Translations under genes and position numbers: made by a program
Shown here: one piece after another, positions 1 to 7,899 of the stretch
How positions within the stretch are numbered: position 1 is the stretch's first letter
Layout: each line of letters opens with the position of its first letter
Origin: Bacillota bacterium
GTDB lineage: Bacteria > Bacillota > Clostridia > Oscillospirales > Oscillospiraceae
NCBI GenBank assembly: GCA_021770445.1
Contig: JAETQY010000001.1
Coordinates: forward strand, 62,001 to 126,000
DNA length: 64,000 nucleotides
Direction: 5' to 3'
The notes under the pieces: generated by a model
What the model was told of the DNA's origin: nothing
Databases searched by the model: none
The model's input: the letters and a program-made list of their open reading frames with translations, nothing else

Positions 1-714
1 CTGTCCCTGTTGGAGAAGGAGCTGCCCACCGCCGACCTGCTGATCTGCTTCGGCGGCGACGGCACTATCCTCCACGCCGCCCGGGACGCCACCATGTGCG
101 GCGTGCCCATTCTGGGCGTCAACACCGGGAGCGTGGGCTTTATGGCAGAGCTGGAACGGGGCGAGCTGCCCCTGCTGACTCCGCTAGCTCATGGTATGTA
201 CACCATCGAGGAACGGATGATGCTGGACGTCCGTGTGCTCCGGGGGAACAAGGTCATCTATGAGGACTCCGCCCTCAACGACGCGGTCATCTCCAAGGGC
301 TCCATGGCCAGGGTGGCTGAGATGGAGGTGCTGGCAGACCGTGTAAAGGTGACTGGCATTACAGGGGACGGCGTCATCGTGGCCACCCCCACCGGCTCCA
401 CCGCCTACTCCATGTCGGCGGGCGGCCCCATCGTGGAGCCCACCTCCAAAAGCATCATCGTCACCCCGGTGTGCGCCCACCAGCTGGCCGCCAGAGCCAT
501 GGTGCTGGCCCCGGAGCGTGTAGTGACCGTTCAGCTTCCCAGAGGGAACCGCAAGTATTTATACTTGTCAGTTGACGGCGGCAAGGCCGTGCGCCTGACC
601 GGCGGCGACCGGGTGGAGATCAGCCGGGGGGCACGTTCGACTCAGCTTGTGCGGCTGGCCGACCGCAGCTTTTATCAGGTCATCAATCAAAAACTGGGAG
701 GATTGCTTCAATGA
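1..714 (+). CDS. nadK: NAD kinase, 5' end outside window
   Basis: ATP-NAD kinase, which phosphorylates NAD to NADP in the cytosol. The open frame enters from base 1, so the true start lies upstream and only about 237 codons are visible. The visible part has the GGDGT nucleotide-binding motif near its start (FGGDGTILHAA), then NTGSVGFM and the TPTGSTAYSMSAGGP block that is diagnostic of the family. Its stop overlaps the argR start by four bases (ATGA), so the two are translationally coupled. The nadK-argR-recN order is the usual one in Firmicutes, often downstream of dxs and tlyA, which would be off the left edge. Confidence 0.96.
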   Translation: MSLLEKELPTADLLICFGGDGTILHAARDATMCGVPILGVNTGSVGFMAELERGELPLLTPLAHGMYTIEERMMLDVRVLRGNKVIYEDSALNDAVISKGSMARVAEMEVLADRVKVTGITGDGVIVATPTGSTAYSMSAGGPIVEPTSKSIIVTPVCAHQLAARAMVLAPERVVTVQLPRGNRKYLYLSVDGGKAVRLTGGDRVEISRGARSTQLVRLADRSFYQVINQKLGGLLQ

Positions 715-1163
715 AGAATGTCCGACAGCGTGAGATCCTGAACATCATTCAGGAACAGGATATCGACACCCAGGAGCAGCTTCTGGAGGCGCTGCGGGCC
801 AGAGGTTTTTCAACGACACAGGCGACGATTTCCCGGGATATTAAGGACCTCCGGCTGGTGAAGGAGCTCACTGGTTCGGGGGGATATCGGTATGCCTTGT
901 CGGAGCGAAAGCTCCCCTCGGCCTTTGACGTCCGCCTGCGCAACATCTTCAAGGAGGGGGTGGTCTCGGTGGACGTGGCCCAGAATATTGTGGTGGTGCG
1001 CACTATGCCCGGCCTGGCCTCCGCCGCCTGCTCCGCCCTGGACGGCATGGACATCGACGGCATGGTGGGCAGCCTGGCCGGCGATGATACCGGCATCCTT
1101 ATTATGCGGGACAGCACTCTGGCCCAGCAGTTCAGCGGCGAGGTCCACAAGCTGCTAAAATAG
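711..1163 (+). CDS. argR: arginine repressor ArgR
   Basis: Hexameric arginine-dependent repressor and activator of arginine synthesis and breakdown genes. At 150 residues it has the family length. Residues 1-70 form the winged helix (KNVRQREILNIIQ, then TQATISRDIKDLRLVK as recognition helix). Residues 80-150 form the arginine-binding, oligomerising domain with the GDDTGILIM motif. The ATG overlaps the nadK stop. ArgR is a plausible regulator of genes elsewhere; I see no clear ARG box pair inside the window. Family assignment is very sure. Confidence 0.96.
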   Translation: MKNVRQREILNIIQEQDIDTQEQLLEALRARGFSTTQATISRDIKDLRLVKELTGSGGYRYALSERKLPSAFDVRLRNIFKEGVVSVDVAQNIVVVRTMPGLASAACSALDGMDIDGMVGSLAGDDTGILIMRDSTLAQQFSGEVHKLLK

Positions 1164-1184
1164 ACAGAACAGGAGGGGAGGGCG

Positions 1185-2870
1185 ATGCTTTCCCTGCTTC
1201 ACATTGAGAATATCGCCATTATTGAGTCTGCAGATATCAGCTTTGACAGCGGCTTTAACGTACTCACCGGTGAGACGGGCGCAGGCAAATCCATTGTGAT
1301 TGACGCCATCAGCGCAGTTCTAGGGGAGCGGACTAGCCGGGAACTGATCCGCACCGGAGCTAAGTCGGCGCTGGTCAACGCGGTGTTTACCGGCTTGCTG
1401 CCCCTGAAGTGGCTGGAGGACAACGGCTTTCCCCTAGAAGGGGAGGAACTGATGCTCCAGCGGGAAATTCAAGGGGACGGACGCAACGTATGCCGGGTAA
1501 ACGGCCGGCCACTGACGGTGGCCCAGCTCCGGGAGCTGGGGCGGCAGCTGCTCAACATCCATGGCCAGCACGACGGTCAGCAGCTGCTGGACCCAGACTG
1601 CCACCTGGGCTATCTGGACAGCTTCGGCAAAACGGCTCCTCTGCTGGAGGACTACCAAACGGCCTACCGCTCCATGGCCGAACTGCGAAAAAAAATCGCT
1701 GCCCTGGAGATGGACGAGGCGGAGCGCTCCCGGAGAGTGGACACCCTGGAGTATCAGATTAGGGAGCTGGAACGGGCCGACCTCAAGCCCGGCGAGGACG
1801 AGGAGCTGGACGCTCGGAAAACACTGCTGCGCAGCTCCGGCAAGCTGATGGAGGCCATTCAGGAGGCCCAGTTCGCCCTGTCCGGCGGGGAGGACAGCCA
1901 GGGAGCCTGCGACCTCATTGGCGAGGCGGAGGGAGCTGTCCGCTCCGTGGTACGGCTGGGACCCCAGTTGGAGGAGCTGGGGGAGAAACTTACTAATCTG
2001 CGCTACGCCGCCGACGACGCAGCAGAGACCCTCCGGGACTTCGCCGACGAATTCGACTTCTCACCAGAGGAGCTGGACCGACTGGAGAGCCGGCTGGACG
2101 TGATCTACCGCCTGAAAAAGAAATACGGCCCCACGGTGGCCGACATGTTGGACTATCTGGAACAGTGCAGGGTGGAGCTGGAGCAGATCCAGGACGCCGA
2201 CGACACCATTCAAAAGCTGGAAAAGGAGCTAGATAAGGCTAGAAAAGAGGCCCAGAAGAGGGGGGAGGGGCTGTCCAAGGCCCGGAAAAAGTCGGCGGAC
2301 GAGCTGCAAAAGCGGGTACAGGAGGAACTGCGCCAGCTGGACATGCCCAAGGTGCAGTTTGTCACTGAGTTTGCCCCCAGCCCTGGCCAGGACGGCATGG
2401 ATGATACCGGCATGGACCAGGTGCAGTTCCTCATGTCCGCCAACCTGGGCGAGGCCCTCAAACCCATCCAGAAGGTGGCCTCGGGCGGTGAGCTGGCCCG
2501 AATCATGCTGGCCCTAAAAAATGTGCTGGCCGAGGACGACGGCATCGGCAGCTTGGTCTTTGACGAGGTGGACACCGGCGTGTCAGGCCGGGCGGCCCAG
2601 AAGGTGGCGGAGAAGATGGCCGACGTGGCCCGTCGCAAGCAGGTGCTGTGTGTCACCCACCTGCCCCAGATCGCCGCTATGGCGGACACCCACTTCTCGG
2701 TGGAGAAGGGGGAGAAGAAAGGCCGCACCTTTACCAACGTGGCCCGGCTGGACCGGCAGGGCAGGGTGGACGAGTTGGCCCGGCTCATCGGCGGGGCTAC
2801 TGTCACCGACTCGCTGCGTTCCAGCGCCTCTGAGCTGCTGGCTCAGGCAGAGACATACCGTAAGAAATAA
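1185..2870 (+). CDS. recN: DNA repair ATPase RecN
   Basis: SMC-like ATPase that acts early in double-strand break repair. It is 561 residues, a normal RecN length. The Walker A motif GETGAGKS is at about residue 29, a long central coiled coil rich in E, K, L and R follows, the ABC signature ASGGELARI is near 432 and the Walker B FDEVDTGVSG near 458. The ATG follows a strong ribosome site (AGGAGGGGAGG) 22 bases after argR, so it belongs to the nadK-argR-recN operon. A strong hairpin terminator lies just after the stop. Confidence 0.97.
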   Translation: MLSLLHIENIAIIESADISFDSGFNVLTGETGAGKSIVIDAISAVLGERTSRELIRTGAKSALVNAVFTGLLPLKWLEDNGFPLEGEELMLQREIQGDGRNVCRVNGRPLTVAQLRELGRQLLNIHGQHDGQQLLDPDCHLGYLDSFGKTAPLLEDYQTAYRSMAELRKKIAALEMDEAERSRRVDTLEYQIRELERADLKPGEDEELDARKTLLRSSGKLMEAIQEAQFALSGGEDSQGACDLIGEAEGAVRSVVRLGPQLEELGEKLTNLRYAADDAAETLRDFADEFDFSPEELDRLESRLDVIYRLKKKYGPTVADMLDYLEQCRVELEQIQDADDTIQKLEKELDKARKEAQKRGEGLSKARKKSADELQKRVQEELRQLDMPKVQFVTEFAPSPGQDGMDDTGMDQVQFLMSANLGEALKPIQKVASGGELARIMLALKNVLAEDDGIGSLVFDEVDTGVSGRAAQKVAEKMADVARRKQVLCVTHLPQIAAMADTHFSVEKGEKKGRTFTNVARLDRQGRVDELARLIGGATVTDSLRSSASELLAQAETYRKK

Positions 2871-2905
2871 AAAACGGGGCGCACAGCTTAGCTGTGCGCC
2901 CCGAA
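2871..2905. terminator. bidirectional intrinsic terminator, recN / symporter
   Basis: A perfect 12-bp stem (2876-2887 with 2891-2902) with a TTA loop sits between convergent genes. On the minus strand it is followed by a run of six T, a classic terminator for the sodium symporter. On the plus strand the T-tract is weaker. Confidence 0.9.
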
Positions 2906-2913
2906 ATGTTTTA

Positions 2914-4353
2914 TCAGGCTTTGGGGATCGTCATAAAGTTGCTTACCTGGCCGTACAGGATAAAGGCCATGGCGATGGGAACGATGAACTTGATGCAGAA
3001 ATTGAAGAATCCATACAGTCCGCCGCTCATCCTGTGGCCCTCCAGGTCCACCTCGTCCCGGACCAGCTTGGGTCCTACAAACCAGCCGATCCAGATGGAC
3101 ATGAGCAGCGCGCCCAGAGGCATGGCCACGCCCTCAGAGATGAAGTCCATAAAGTCCAGCCAGGAGCTGCCCAGATTTCGCCCGGTCTCGTGGAAGGGGA
3201 TCCACAGGCCGTTGGAGCCCAGGCCGTCGGCGGCCACCAGGGCGGCCTCGACAAAGACCACCAGGCAGAGGATGGTGACCAGCTTTTTTCGGTCGGGGGT
3301 ATGGCCCTTCAGTGCGATGCGGTCAGACAGGAAGGTGGCCAGCACCTCCAGCAGGGCAATGGCGGAGGTGATGGCGGCCAGAATGACCAGCAGGTAGAAC
3401 AGCACGCCAAAGACGGGACCGGTGGGACCCATGGCATTGAACACGTCCTGGAGGGTGATGAACAGCAGCTTGGGGCCGGCTTTCTCAGAGCCAGCGCCGC
3501 CCAGAGCAAAGGCCGCGGGCAGAACCGCCATACCGGCCAGGATGGCCACGATGGTGTCAGAGATGATGACGATGAGGGAGTTCTTCACCAGGCTCTCCTT
3601 CTTGCTCAGGTAGGAGCCGTAGGTGACGGTGATGCCCATAGCCAGGGACAGGGAGAAGAACATCTGACCGCCAGCAGCGGAGAGGACGCCCAGGAAGCCC
3701 TTCAGGCTAGACAGGGGAGTAAAGTCGGGGGCAAACATGAAGGCCAGGCCCTCACCGGCCCCGGGCAGAGTGACGGCCCGGGCGATAACGATGACCAGCA
3801 TGACGAACAGGGCAGGCATACCGATCTTGTTGAACTTCTCAATGCCGTCCTTGATGCCGCCCCGGATGATGAGGCAGCAGAGGAAGATGAAGAGAAAGGT
3901 GAAGGCGATGGAGCCGAACTGGTTGGTGAGCATGGAGCCGAAGGTGTCGCCGCCGGACATGCCAGCCATGGCGGCCACGCCGAAGGCCAGGTCGGCCAGG
4001 TTCAGGGACATATACTCGATGCAGTAGGCGCCCAGCACGGTGTAGAAGCTGAGGATCAGGAAGGGGGAGAGCATGGCCAAAAAGCCCAGGAAGGTGCCCA
4101 TTCCCTTGTCCACCTGCTGATAGCTCACCAGCACGCTGCGACCGGCGCGCCGGCCGATGGCCAGCTCGCACAGCATAATGCTAAAGCCCACCGTGGCGGC
4201 CAGGATCAGGTAAATGACCAGAAAGGCGAAGCCGCCGTTTGCACCCATTTTGTAGGGGAAGGCCCAGATGTTGCCCAGACCCACCGCGGAGCCTACGGCA
4301 GCCATCAGGAATCCGAAATTGCTGCCCCATTGTCCTCTGTGATGATGTTCCAT
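2914..4353 (-). CDS. sodium-dependent transporter, NSS/SNF family
   Basis: Neurotransmitter:sodium symporter family member (LeuT-like fold), which probably takes up an amino acid or related amine with Na+. The 479-residue product is very hydrophobic with about 11-12 membrane segments. The N-terminal signature WGSNFGFLMAAVGSAVGLGNIWAFPY contains the Na+ and substrate-binding unwound part of TM1, and the GANGGFAF block follows. The start ATG has a strong GGAGGA ribosome site. It stands alone between a terminator and a divergent promoter region. Substrate cannot be told from the sequence; tryptophan, leucine and tyrosine transporters share this fold. Confidence 0.93.
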   Translation of the reverse strand: MEHHHRGQWGSNFGFLMAAVGSAVGLGNIWAFPYKMGANGGFAFLVIYLILAATVGFSIMLCELAIGRRAGRSVLVSYQQVDKGMGTFLGFLAMLSPFLILSFYTVLGAYCIEYMSLNLADLAFGVAAMAGMSGGDTFGSMLTNQFGSIAFTFLFIFLCCLIIRGGIKDGIEKFNKIGMPALFVMLVIVIARAVTLPGAGEGLAFMFAPDFTPLSSLKGFLGVLSAAGGQMFFSLSLAMGITVTYGSYLSKKESLVKNSLIVIISDTIVAILAGMAVLPAAFALGGAGSEKAGPKLLFITLQDVFNAMGPTGPVFGVLFYLLVILAAITSAIALLEVLATFLSDRIALKGHTPDRKKLVTILCLVVFVEAALVAADGLGSNGLWIPFHETGRNLGSSWLDFMDFISEGVAMPLGALLMSIWIGWFVGPKLVRDEVDLEGHRMSGGLYGFFNFCIKFIVPIAMAFILYGQVSNFMTIPKA

Positions 4354-4514
4354 AGTTTCCTCCTGTTTACAATTTATTCACAGTGAAAATCCAGATAAGC
4401 GCCATTTTACCAGAAACATCCTCCTGCGTCAACAGTGAAAACGATAAAATAGTAGCAAAGAAGCGGCGATTTGTCAGGAAAAAGACGATAAAATGAACAA
4501 AACGAAAGTAGTCA

Positions 4515-4542
4515 TTGCACTTTGGTCAGAGTTTAGTATAAT
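4515..4542 (+). promoter_or_regulatory. sigma-A promoter of malic enzyme gene
   Basis: TTGCAC (4515-4520), a 16-bp spacer and a perfect TATAAT (4537-4542) lie about 47 bases before the malic enzyme ATG. The rest of the 218-base gap 4354-4571 is AT-rich and presumably also holds the divergent symporter promoter. Confidence 0.75.
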
Positions 4543-4589
4543 AAATAGCGGCAAAACTATACTGATTTTAAGTGAGGGGAGAACAGCCC

Positions 4590-5762
4590 ATGGACTATGC
4601 GAAGGAAAGCCTGCGCCTGCACGGCGAATGGAAGGGAAAAATTGAGGTGGTAGCCACTGTGCCTGCCAACGACAGGGAGTCCCTGTCCCTGGCCTACACC
4701 CCCGGGGTGGCACAGCCCTGTCTGGCCATCCAGGAGGACGTCACCAGAAGCTACGAGCTCACCCGGCGGCACAACCTGGTGGCCGTCATCACCGACGGCT
4801 CCGCCGTCCTGGGCCTGGGGGACATCGGCCCCGAGGCCGGTATGCCTGTGATGGAGGGCAAGTGCGTGCTGTTCAAGACCTTCGGCGGGGTGGACGCCTT
4901 TCCCCTGTGCGTCAAGACTAAGGATGTGGACGAGTTCGTCCAGACGGTATACAATATCTCCGGCTCCTTCGGCGGCATCAATCTGGAGGACATCGCCGCT
5001 CCCCGGTGCTTTGAGATCGAGCGGAAGCTGAAGGAGAAGTGTGATATCCCCGTCTTCCACGACGACCAGCACGGTACCGCCATCATCGCCCTGGCCGGGC
5101 TGACCAACGCCCTGCGGGTGGTGGGAAAGAGGAAGGAGGAGGTGCGGGTGGTCTTCTCCGGAGCGGGCTCCGCCGCCATCTCCATCACAAAGCTACTGCT
5201 GCTGGCCGGATTTACCGACATCACCCTGGTGGACAAGTTCGGCGCGGTGTACGAGGGCTGTGACCAGCTCAACTGGGCCCAGAAGGAGATTGCTAAGGTG
5301 ACCAATCGGGAGAAACGCCAGGGCACGCTGGCGGACATGCTAGCGGGGGCCGACGTGTTTATCGGCGTCTCCGCCCCCAATCTGGTGACCCCGGAGATGG
5401 TGTCCACCATGAACAGGGACGCCATCGTGTTCGCTTGCGCCAACCCCACCCCAGAGATTTTCCCCGACGACGCCAAGGCGGGGGGAGCTCGGGTGGTGGC
5501 CACCGGTCGCAGCGACTACCCCAACCAGATCAACAACGTGCTGGCCTTCCCGGGGCTGTTCCGGGGGACGCTGGACGTCCGGGCCAGCGACATCAACGAG
5601 GAGATGAAGCTGGCCGCCGCCCGCGCCCTGGCCGACCTGATCTCTCCGGAGGAGCTGCGGGACGACTACATCATCCCCCAGGCCTTCGACCCCCGGGTAG
5701 GCCCCGCTGTGGCAAAAGCCGTGGCCGAGGCCGCCCGAAAGTCCGGCGTGGCGAGGATTTGA
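4590..5762 (+). CDS. NAD(P)-dependent malic enzyme
   Basis: Oxidative decarboxylation of malate to pyruvate and CO2 with reduction of NAD(P). It is 390 residues, the short bacterial type without a phosphotransacetylase domain. Recognisable blocks are the tyrosine region SLAYTPGVAQPC, the lysine region GLGDIGPEAGMPVMEGK, the metal-binding HDDQHGTA, the dinucleotide fold VVFSGAGSAAISI, and FACANPTPEI near the end. I chose ATG 4590 because AGGGGAG sits just ahead of it; a GTG at 4572 would extend the protein by six residues with no better ribosome site. It probably links dicarboxylate and pyruvate metabolism in a fermenting anaerobe. Confidence 0.95.
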   Translation: MDYAKESLRLHGEWKGKIEVVATVPANDRESLSLAYTPGVAQPCLAIQEDVTRSYELTRRHNLVAVITDGSAVLGLGDIGPEAGMPVMEGKCVLFKTFGGVDAFPLCVKTKDVDEFVQTVYNISGSFGGINLEDIAAPRCFEIERKLKEKCDIPVFHDDQHGTAIIALAGLTNALRVVGKRKEEVRVVFSGAGSAAISITKLLLLAGFTDITLVDKFGAVYEGCDQLNWAQKEIAKVTNREKRQGTLADMLAGADVFIGVSAPNLVTPEMVSTMNRDAIVFACANPTPEIFPDDAKAGGARVVATGRSDYPNQINNVLAFPGLFRGTLDVRASDINEEMKLAAARALADLISPEELRDDYIIPQAFDPRVGPAVAKAVAEAARKSGVARI

Positions 5763-5819
5763 TTGAAAGGGGAAACATCAATCGGTTCACTGAAAAAGAC
5801 GAAGCAAGGTGGTGTTGAA

Positions 5820-6167
5820 ATGTTTCATGAAATTTGTATCTACGAGGCAAAAATTGATAAACAGGATGAAATTGAAGCTTTAATGAAAGAGGTTGCCGCC
5901 TTCTACCGTTCACAGCCTGGAGTGATTGATGTGAAGTACATCAAACGCACACACCGGCAAGAGAGTTTTAACGCCGTCAAAGAGGGAAAAACGCCCATTC
6001 GCCTGACAAAATGGGTGGGCAAAGTCACATACATTCTGCACTGGACCCTTGAAGGCCCAGAAGCCCACGCCCGTGTTTCAAAGCTGGGCCTGGAGCGATT
6101 TTACAAAAGATGGAATCGCTGCTTGACAACCATGCCCAAAATACTATTGGGTGAGGATATCGTATAA
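5820..6167 (+). CDS. antibiotic biosynthesis monooxygenase-like (ABM fold) small protein
   Basis: A 115-residue protein that resembles small dimeric alpha/beta-barrel proteins: FHEICIYEAKIDKQDEIEAL as first strand and helix, then YRSQPGVIDVKYI. Function is unknown; ABM-fold proteins range from monooxygenases to non-catalytic domains. ATG 5820 follows AGGTGG at 5808; the frame is open back to 5763, but that stretch looks like leader. Base composition is clearly more AT-rich than the genes on both sides, and codon choice differs (many AAA, ATT, GAA), which suggests recent acquisition. It sits 58 bases after the malic enzyme stop and 20 before the next gene. Confidence 0.6.
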   Translation: MFHEICIYEAKIDKQDEIEALMKEVAAFYRSQPGVIDVKYIKRTHRQESFNAVKEGKTPIRLTKWVGKVTYILHWTLEGPEAHARVSKLGLERFYKRWNRCLTTMPKILLGEDIV

Positions 6168-6187
6168 TACACACAAAAGGAGAGAGC

Positions 6188-6709
6188 ATGAGCGTATTTT
6201 TCTATGGCTGCATCACTCTGGACGGCTACCTGGCCGACAAAAACCACGGGCTGTCCTGGCTCTACGAGACGGGGACCACGGAAGAGACCGGGTATGAGGA
6301 CTTTTACCGGAAGATGGACGTGACCATCATGGGCAGGCGGACCTTTGAGGAGATCGCAAAGCTGGAGGACGCCGCCGCCGTCTACCCCACAACAGAGAAC
6401 TATGTGTTCACCCACACCGACCGTCTGCCTTGTAAAGGTTTTATACCTGTCAGTGCTGATGTTCCAAGGCTTGTAGCGGAATTGGGGGAGAAAAATGTCT
6501 GGGTTGTCGGCGGGAACACCATCCTGGCCCCGCTGCTGGAACGGGATATGGTGGACCATCTCATTATCCAGATTGCCCCGGTGCTGCTGGGGGAGGGGAT
6601 ACCCCTGTTTACCCAGAAGGAGGGTCTGCGGCGGTTCCACCTGGACGAGGTCAAGCGGTACGGGCAGTTTGCGGAGCTGACCTACAGCAAATCCGGAGGA
6701 AGTTCCTGA
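6188..6709 (+). CDS. dihydrofolate reductase family protein (RibD C-terminal-like)
   Basis: A 173-residue member of the DHFR / RibD_C reductase superfamily. FFYGCITLDGYLAD is the first strand, KMDVTIMGRRTFEEI the conserved TxxGRxTxE-like NADPH block, and VWVVGGNTILAPLL the glycine-rich loop. Such proteins are NADPH-dependent reductases of unknown substrate; it is not canonical FolA, since the folate-site residues are not evident. ATG is preceded by AAGGAGAG. It is probably co-transcribed with the small gene upstream; the T-box promoter begins directly behind it. Confidence 0.85.
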   Translation: MSVFFYGCITLDGYLADKNHGLSWLYETGTTEETGYEDFYRKMDVTIMGRRTFEEIAKLEDAAAVYPTTENYVFTHTDRLPCKGFIPVSADVPRLVAELGEKNVWVVGGNTILAPLLERDMVDHLIIQIAPVLLGEGIPLFTQKEGLRRFHLDEVKRYGQFAELTYSKSGGSS

Positions 6710-6719
6710 GATTTCCCGG

Positions 6720-6748
6720 TTGACAAAGTCACAAAACTGTGGTAGAGT
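6720..6748 (+). promoter_or_regulatory. sigma-A promoter of the T-box operon
   Basis: A perfect TTGACA (6720-6725), a 17-bp spacer and TAGAGT (6743-6748) place the transcript start near 6755, just ahead of the T-box stem I. Confidence 0.75.
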
Positions 6749-6754
6749 GTGTAC

Positions 6755-7022
6755 CACTGCGACGAAAAGGACAAGTAGCGTGGCGATTTCCCGCAAAGAG
6801 AGCCCCTGGGTTTGGTGGAACAGGGGAGGGGAGCGCCCTGTGAATACCCCTTGGAGCAGCCGTCCGAACCGCACAGGCGCAGTAGGGGACAGGCCGGGGA
6901 GCGCCCGTTACCGCGCCGGAGCCATGAGCTCCACAAGGTCCGTCCCGCGAGGGGCGGGCGAACCAGAGGTGGTACCGCGTCATTACGCCCTCTGTCCGAT
7001 TACTCGGGCAGAGGGCTTTTTG
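6755..7022 (+). promoter_or_regulatory. T-box leader, tyrosine-specific
   Basis: A tRNA-sensing transcription attenuator. Stem I holds the AGAGAG-like internal element and the GGTGGAA distal element. On the 3' side of stem I is GAATACCCC, with TAC (6845-6847) as the specifier codon for tyrosine. The conserved antiterminator sequence AGAGGTGGTACCGCG is at 6965-6979; its TGGT pairs with the ACCA end of uncharged tRNA-Tyr. A strong terminator hairpin with a T-run follows (6987-7021). Uncharged tRNA-Tyr would therefore switch on the EamA transporter and tyrS behind it. The specifier and terminator are read directly; the detailed fold is inferred from the family. Confidence 0.93.
6987..7022 (+). 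terminator. T-box conditional terminator
   Basis: GCCCTCTG and CAGAGGGC arms flank a short loop and are followed by five T. It is mutually exclusive with the antiterminator at 6965-6979. Confidence 0.9.
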
Positions 7023-7038
7023 TTAGGAAGTGATTGTT

Positions 7039-7884
7039 TTGTCAGCGCGTCAGAGGGGAACGCTTTGTGTGTTCCTGGCCGCTGTACTGTACAGCATCGG
7101 GGGACTGTGCATCAAGCTGATCCCCTGGGGCGGCATGGCCATCAACGGCGGCCGCACCGCCATTGCTCTGGTGGTGATCGGAGCGTATTTGAAGCTTACC
7201 CACCATAAGCCCCGAATGAATCTTTGGGTGCTGGTGGGGGCGCTGGCCGTCTGCGGCACCAATATCCTGTTTTCCATTGCCAATAAGCTCACCACCGCCG
7301 CCAATACCATCGTCCTCCAGTTTACCGCCCCCATTTTCGTGATCCTGTTCTCCGTCCTCTTTTTTGGCAAGAGGCCCCAAAAGCTGGATCTGCTGGCCTG
7401 CGGGCTGGTGCTGGGCGGGGTGCTGCTGTTCTTTGTGGACAGCCTGTCGGCAGGGGGGATGCTAGGCAATATCCTGGCTCTTCTGTCCGGCGTCTCCTAC
7501 GCCGGGGTGTTCCTGATGAACGACATGCCCGATAGCGACCCCATCTCCTCCGTTTTCTGGGGGGATGTGATCAGCGCAGCGGTAGGCCTGCCCTTCCTGG
7601 GATATGAGACAGAATTCTCCGGCAATACTTTTATTGCCCTGCTGGTGCTGGGGGTGTTCCAGGTGGCTCTGGCCTATATCCTAATGGTAGAGGGTCTGAA
7701 AACTACCCCGCCCGTCACGGCCAGCCTGGTGTCCGGCATTGAGCCGGTGCTCAATCCCATTCTGGTGGCAGTGTTCTACCACGAGATGATCGGCCCCCTC
7801 GCCCTGGTGGGCGCGATGGTGGTGGTGGGCAGCGTGGTGCTGTATAATGTGATTTTGGCCAGACAGACAGAAATAACAATATAA
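7039..7884 (+). CDS. EamA/DMT family transporter under Tyr T-box control
   Basis: A hydrophobic drug/metabolite-type carrier of about 280 residues with ten predicted membrane helices in two EamA halves. The first half starts near GTLCVFLAAVLYSIGGLCIKL and the second near LLSGVSYAGVFLMND. I prefer TTG 7039, since AGGAAG (7025-7030) is well spaced from it; GTG 7030 overlaps that ribosome site. It lies directly after the T-box terminator and 15 bases before tyrS, so both genes respond to tyrosine starvation. That makes tyrosine, another aromatic amino acid or a precursor a good guess for the substrate. The family alone does not give direction or substrate. Confidence 0.9.
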   Translation: MSARQRGTLCVFLAAVLYSIGGLCIKLIPWGGMAINGGRTAIALVVIGAYLKLTHHKPRMNLWVLVGALAVCGTNILFSIANKLTTAANTIVLQFTAPIFVILFSVLFFGKRPQKLDLLACGLVLGGVLLFFVDSLSAGGMLGNILALLSGVSYAGVFLMNDMPDSDPISSVFWGDVISAAVGLPFLGYETEFSGNTFIALLVLGVFQVALAYILMVEGLKTTPPVTASLVSGIEPVLNPILVAVFYHEMIGPLALVGAMVVVGSVVLYNVILARQTEITI

Positions 7885-7899
7885 AAAGGAGAGTTTAAC

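Noticed and set aside
2521-4386. 621-codon open frame on the plus strand
   Set aside because: It is antisense to the sodium symporter and to recN in another frame; the sequence is low-complexity (H, D, G, Q) as expected from a GC-rich shadow frame.
6720-7208. ORFs over the T-box leader
   Set aside because: The region is a conserved RNA leader; these frames have no domain and cross the terminator.
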